From assembly GCF_009905375.1 (NCBI RefSeq), contig NC_133657.1:61740863-61804862 (forward strand): a stretch of DNA of 64,000 nucleotides, written 5' to 3'. Position numbers and translations under genes: made by a program. Positions 59,137 to 64,000 of the stretch are shown piece by piece. Each line of letters starts with the position of its first letter. Positions within the stretch are counted from its first letter, which is position 1. The DNA is from Apium graveolens (lineage: Eukaryota; Streptophyta; Magnoliopsida; Apiales; Apiaceae). Under the pieces are notes generated by a model, which searched no databases, had not been told where the DNA came from, and was given only the letters and a program-made list of their open reading frames with translations.

Positions 59137-59150
59137 AAAAAGGGGGAGAA
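59137..59150 (+). promoter_or_regulatory. Second PPT-like tract of C
   Basis: AAAAAGGGGGAGAA, in a reading DNVKKGEN that echoes DDAKKGEK of ORF3 in family A, 211 bases before the main PPT. Confidence 0.5.
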
Positions 59151-59349
59151 TATATCTAAATGCCTTCCAAAACAGAACAGCTGATGGATATTGCCAGATA
59201 ATAAAATATTCTATTCTTCTCAAGCGGAGAGAAGAATAAATCTAAACGCAACTCAATAAAAGAAAATCAGATCGGAAGATTGGTTTCTGTATTTAGTTAA
59301 ATTTTGACATCATCAATCAGAACTTGTGCATAATTTCATAATGAACAAG

Positions 59350-59360
59350 TTGGGGGAGAT
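59350..59360 (+). promoter_or_regulatory. Polypurine tract of C
   Basis: TTGGGGGAGAT abuts the LTR start TGTAATATAT at 59361. Confidence 0.92.
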
Positions 59361-60318
59361 TGTAATATATAATAGATGATGTCAAAGATTACTAGAGCTA
59401 ATAATGTCATTAGCATCTCTGATCATAGTATGAAGCAAATTAAATGGACATCTGACATCTGATATGAATAGAAGATTAATGAACAGTTATTTTCAGTAAT
59501 CTGTTAAGCTTGGGGTCAACCCTGAGTAAGTTGTATTGTTATCTAAATTTGTATTTTGTACTTGTAACACTTAAAGTCTATAAAAATGCAAATGAGTAGA
59601 TTGGAGTTTTTTTTCCTAAAACGGTATCAAGCCTAGGGATTCTATCTGGAAGAAGATCAAGAAGATCATGCCTCGGAAGAATTTTGAAGAAGCTTGGAGT
59701 CGAATAAATCTGTTTGGATAAAAATATTCTAAGTCAAGATCTCTACAAGTCACAGATTTAATATTATAGAGAAGTCATTCGAGAACTCCAGATAGTACCG
59801 ACGAATGAGCAATATCTACTCGACAGATGAGCAATATCTACTCGACGAGCTATATATCTATTCGATGGATGAGCAAAATCTACTCGATGGATGAACAATA
59901 TCTACTCGACGGATGAGTTATATATCTACTCGACGGATGAGCAATATCCACCGGGAGTGAATAAGTCAGAAAAGCTACTCGAGAACTCAAGAAGATATCG
60001 ACAAGCCAATTCTAAAGAACTGAAGATTGGTGATATCGAGAAGTCATTCCTTCATTAGAGAACTCACAGTTATCGATAAGTCATAGTGAAGATATGAAGA
60101 CTAGAAATCTCGACAAGCTGAAGACCTCTACAAGTCAAACTCAATATGGAGTGTTAGAGATCTCGATAAGCCTATGTACTTATCGAGATGTCAAGTGTGC
60201 TAGTGTGCTACTAATTCAAACTTGAGATCTCGAGGTACAGTCTTAAAGTACAGAATTGCAGATCAGTTCAATATCCAAGATAAACAATCAACAAATAATC
60301 CAACAGCTGGATTGATAA
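59361..60318 (+). repeat. 3' LTR of C, first segment
   Basis: Matches 48925 onward with the same minisatellite (59795-59955). Broken at GATAA (60314-60318) by element E. Confidence 0.93.
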
Positions 60319-63300
60319 TGTGGCGCCCTCCAAACTCCGGTCAAAAGTTTGGGGTCCACACGCACACCTTATTTATAACCTGTTTATAACAATAATAAAG
60401 ATAATAATAATATGCAGTGACCCTACTTACCAACTACCACAGACCGCAACAGGTTAAAGTATGCACACAAGCCGAACACACACTTATATTACAATCCGTT
60501 CAAATCCCAACTATCCAAACTCAGAACTGAGTATTAAACATTATTACAAACTTTTACAAACTTATATTATTCCAAAAGAAGCCTATTAGCTCAGCTTCCT
60601 CAACCTGAACCCCTAGCTCTCGCGCTGGACTGGGGATCCTCGCTACCAACTGGTTCCTTTTTAACTGGAAATAATATAAACAATATTGCACAAATGAGCT
60701 AACTAGCTCAGCAAGTCACAATGACAAAACTGAGAATAATGATCATCAGGTAAATATGGTTATATATCAAGTGAACAATGGATTATGACTTAGAATTGGA
60801 CATTATACTTTCATTTTAAAAACCAAGGTTAGGCTGCTGATCAGTCACGCACTAACCCCGAGCAAAGCACACAACATTGCTCTAACTACTGGATCCAAGG
60901 CACACATTGGCCTAACTTGACCATTATATGGTCTGACCACGAATCTGGTCCACAATTTTATAAAATTAATCCAATTCTAACATAATAACGGAATAAGTAA
61001 TAATAAACAATAAACAATAAACAGAATCATTAACAACATTGGATGTTCCATAATGAAATGGTTTCAGTGTTCATAGGGATTAATATGGCATTTTCAAAGC
61101 TTAGATGTTGGGTAATGAAAGTATTGGATAACAAAGGAATCAATATTTCAAGGTTTCAAGGATTTTTCCTTTCAAAGCATAGGATACAATGGTTTGAGTG
61201 TGTGGGTAATTCGATTCAGTGTTCGGTATTTAGTTTGTATGTATTTGTGGAATGATATTGTATATTTGAGGTTAGTCTTTGGGTATGCAATAATCAATGG
61301 CTTAGAAAGAATAGGGTTTACGGCTCAAGAACAATAACTAGAATCAGGGATTGGGTTTCAGTGCTTCAAAGCACTTGCAATATCAACAGGACTACCAAGT
61401 ACTACAATATCTCGAGAAAGTTCAGAACACTTGCCTGGTATTAGCTTACTACACTACACTCGCTTCCAGTCTCAACCGTCTTATTCCTCAACTACCTGTT
61501 TCCCTTTTCTACGTCTTGCCTCTTCTGCTCACATATCATAAGCATCTATCATTATTCAACTTATATGATTCTATTCAACACATACTTCTATCTGCCCTTC
61601 GTTCGCCCAAATCCGATTAGCGGATTGAAAGTTACGCAATAAACAAGTACACGTCGAATATACAGACCGACAGTCAACCAACAAGTCACATATAACACAT
61701 AATACTTCACATAATCAATGACATATCATTTATAAAGAAGTTTCGGGTCATAAATAGGCTTTCTGGTAATTAAAATGATTTTTAAAATATTTTTCGGAAT
61801 TAAAACGGGTCGTTGGATCAATTTCGGGTTAATAAATAAGGTTCAGTTGGCCAATTCTGGCTCCGAAACAATTTTATAATAATCATCGAGCCTTGAAAAT
61901 AATTTAGAATAATATTTTAAAGCTCGAAACTATTTTTTGGAATTTTTAAATCATTTTTAAATAATTAAATCTAAATAAATAATTAATTAAAATCAATTAA
62001 TAATTAATTAAATCAATTAATCAATTAATTTTCGAATTAATTGACCAATTAATCAATTAAAAATTAACTGAAATTAATTAACTAAATAATTCAGATTTAT
62101 TTTTGAATTAAAAATAATTTTCGGAATTAAAATAATAATTTTTGGAATTTTCAGAAATTAAAAATGAATTTTTCTAATAAAAATAAATAGGAAATATGAT
62201 TTTTAAACATTTTTAAAACAGGAATCCTAAATTTGCAAAGTCTGGAAACTTCAGGGACCTAACTGTATCGTCCCCAAAAGTTCAGGTACCAAACTGCAAT
62301 TTTTACAGGGGGTCGCCGGAAAACACCCTGTCTAGCCGGAGAACACGATCCAGGGATGCTCAGGCCACCACCACCTCCAGATCACATCTACACAACACCG
62401 GGAACACAACCATGCAATCAATTCATCCTAACAATCCCTGAGTTGGCCGGAAAATGGCCGGGAAGTTCGCCGGTTTTCGGCGAACTCGACGTAAACTTCA
62501 AAACACAACTCCCTTCTCTACAGAGCTCGTTGATTCATGAAACTTGTATGACTGGATTGCAAATTTCACAGAGAACACAACCCACTATACCACAAAATCA
62601 ATCTATTCCAAAATAAGAAACCCCCAAATTTCAATTAAGAACATTCATACGGGTTATAAACCCTAATTTTAAAATTCGAAAATCAAACTCAAATTTGAAC
62701 ATGTTATTGAACTCCAAATCAGACGTATAATATATCAAAATCATCAGGAAAACAAGCTCTACAACATGCAATCATCAAATCATACAAACAATCATCCGAA
62801 CAAAAATTCATATTTTTAATAAAATTAATTCGAAAATAAATACAAATATAGAAAAATACCAATGATTTCTGCAGTAAAACGAAGCTCAGAATCTGGTAGA
62901 ACACTTCAAAACCTTTGGATTGAGTACTCAAGCTTTGAAAACAGAGATCAGTAACGCCTTCATTTTGCGGTTTGATTCTTAGAACAGTTTATGTAATTAG
63001 GGTTTTTCTCTGGAAAATTTTATAATTACTATCTGTAAATGATTTTGATACGAAATAAAATACGGGAAAAAGGCTATTTATAATTACGGAAAATTGGTAT
63101 CCCGTTGGATCATTCCGGATATAAAACGGTACGTTTATTTATAAAAACTGATCCAAACGGTATCGGTTTTCGGGATAATTATCCAAACCAGTACAATTTG
63201 TACTGCGGTCTTGGTCTCAGCGCCTGGTTACACGTAATACGAGGTGATAATTGGGATAGTTTAATAAAAAGCTCTCATTTATCGAAAATACGGGTTTTAT

Positions 63301-63762
63301 TGATTTACCGAAACGAATATTGTATCGAAAATGTGGCGCCGGGACCCGCGCAGAACAAACCGTACGCCGGATCGAAAAAGTCAAAACATGAAAAATGCTC
63401 GGAGTATTACAATTAGGTTAGGAAAGAGTTCTCGGAAGAGTTTCGGGTTCCAAAAATGTAACAACGGATGACGTCGGTTGGTTCCCATTTTTTATAAAAT
63501 AGATTTTAAATACTCAGAAAAAGATTTTATAAATTTCATATGATCCTTATAAATCCATAAATCAACATAAAAGTAATTAGAAAGATATGACAATTATCTA
63601 TATTTTATTTTGGACATATAAAAATTAAAATACTCAATTAATATTATTTTTGAATATCTAAATACAGATAACACTTAACAATTAATTCACAGAATAGATA
63701 CTAAACACATATAATAATTATTTAATAGCAAAATAATTACACGATATATCCTGGATACTATA
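60319..63762 (-). mobile_element. Solo LTR E (about 3.44 kb)
   Basis: Starts TGTGGCGCCC and ends GGATACTATA on the plus strand. Flanks GATAA (left) and GACAA (right) are a 5-bp TSD with one mutation; the 5' LTR of C reads GACAA at this site. Orientation is minus: TATAAATAGCC on the minus strand (63073-63083) is a plausible TATA box. No internal region, PBS, PPT or ORF of a polyprotein was found. Its size and GGCGCCACA end suggest a Ty3/gypsy LTR; the lineage is not assigned. Confidence 0.8.
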
Positions 63763-64000
63763 GACAAGTCTACAAAAAGCAGCTTGAAGAGCGTGCAAGA
63801 TCAATGGCAAAGATTAACTGACAGAGGAAGATTAAAGTAAACACGGGATGCTAAAGATATGCTAAGCCAGAAATGGAAGATCTGCTTTTCTATAAATAGA
63901 AATGGCAGTTTCCGGAAAGACCACCTATTTGTTCGTTTACTTCGGTTCGCCAGTTCAGGCTCAACGGACAGTTTAGAAAAGCTAATAGCATGTTTATTAT
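63763..64000 (+). repeat. 3' LTR of C, second segment
   Basis: Resumes GACAAGTCTAC as in the 5' LTR (49874 on) and runs off the window. It contains TATAAATA at 63891 and 56 more bases than the 5' LTR between the TATA box and AGTTTAG. Confidence 0.92.

Larger units (their letters stand above)
48925..64000 (+). mobile_element. Sirevirus-like Ty1/copia element C
   Basis: 5' LTR 48925-50398, PBS 50401-50412, gag from 50450, protease, integrase, RT and RNase H to about 56003, a long 3' region with two small ORFs, PPT 59350-59360, and a 3' LTR from 59361 that is split by E and leaves the window. The preceding five bases CAAGC are the expected TSD; the partner is outside. LTR divergence by eye is about 5 percent in the first 175 bases. 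Confidence 0.93.

Noticed and set aside
59048..59239. 63-codon ORF near the PPT of C
   Set aside because: The only notable reading (DNVKKGEN in another frame) points to an ORF3 relic or PPT copy; this frame has no features.
62356..62616. 86-codon ORF in solo LTR E
   Set aside because: Inside an LTR, Pro-rich low complexity, no domain; probably leader of the E transcript on the other strand.

Overview
The window is nuclear DNA of a flowering plant, probably a eudicot. I see no prokaryotic genes, no rRNA and no intact host gene. Almost all of it is nested retrotransposons. LTRs, tRNA-iMet primer sites (PBS), polypurine tracts (PPT) and target-site duplications (TSD) can be placed to the base, so the insertion order can be read directly. 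The species cannot be fixed from sequence alone.

Layout. (1) 1-18720: a plus-strand Ty1/copia element of sirevirus type (A1, 5' end outside the window) is split at 2325-2329 by a minus-strand relative (A2, 2330-13190, TSD AGGGA). Both carry a large third ORF between pol and the 3' LTR, where sireviruses keep an env-like gene. (2) 18721-20408: a tRNA-like SINE head, a GGGTTCGGG-rich hAT-like end, and the C-terminal half of a LINE ORF2 (zf-RVT domain). (3) 20414-42052: a Ty3/gypsy chromovirus (D) with LTRs of about 4.03 kb, TSD CCCCC, inserted between the zf-RVT and RNase H domains of that LINE, which resumes at 42053. A minus-strand copia (B, 20653-28643, TSD AAGGT) sits inside the left LTR of D. 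(4) 42440-47193: AT-rich DNA with a Stowaway MITE, a decayed exon of the vesicle-tethering gene TRAPPC4, a perfect 23-bp inverted repeat, and a non-autonomous hAT element (45492-46754, TSD CCTACAAG). (5) 47194-64000: a copia remnant (F) interrupted at 48925 by a second sirevirus-like element (C). The 3' LTR of C is split by a 3.44-kb solo LTR (E, 60319-63762) and runs off the window.

How the parts work together. The copia elements follow LTR-PBS-gag-PR-IN-RT-RNase H, and A and C then have a long spacer, an extra ORF, the PPT and the LTR. A2, B and D have clean insertion borders but defective or rearranged interiors, so they were probably copied by proteins supplied from elsewhere. The most interesting signals are the third ORF of family A, which has its own TATA box and CT-rich leader; PPT-like purine tracts at matching places in two families; and family-specific short motifs repeated in LTRs, spacer and coding DNA.
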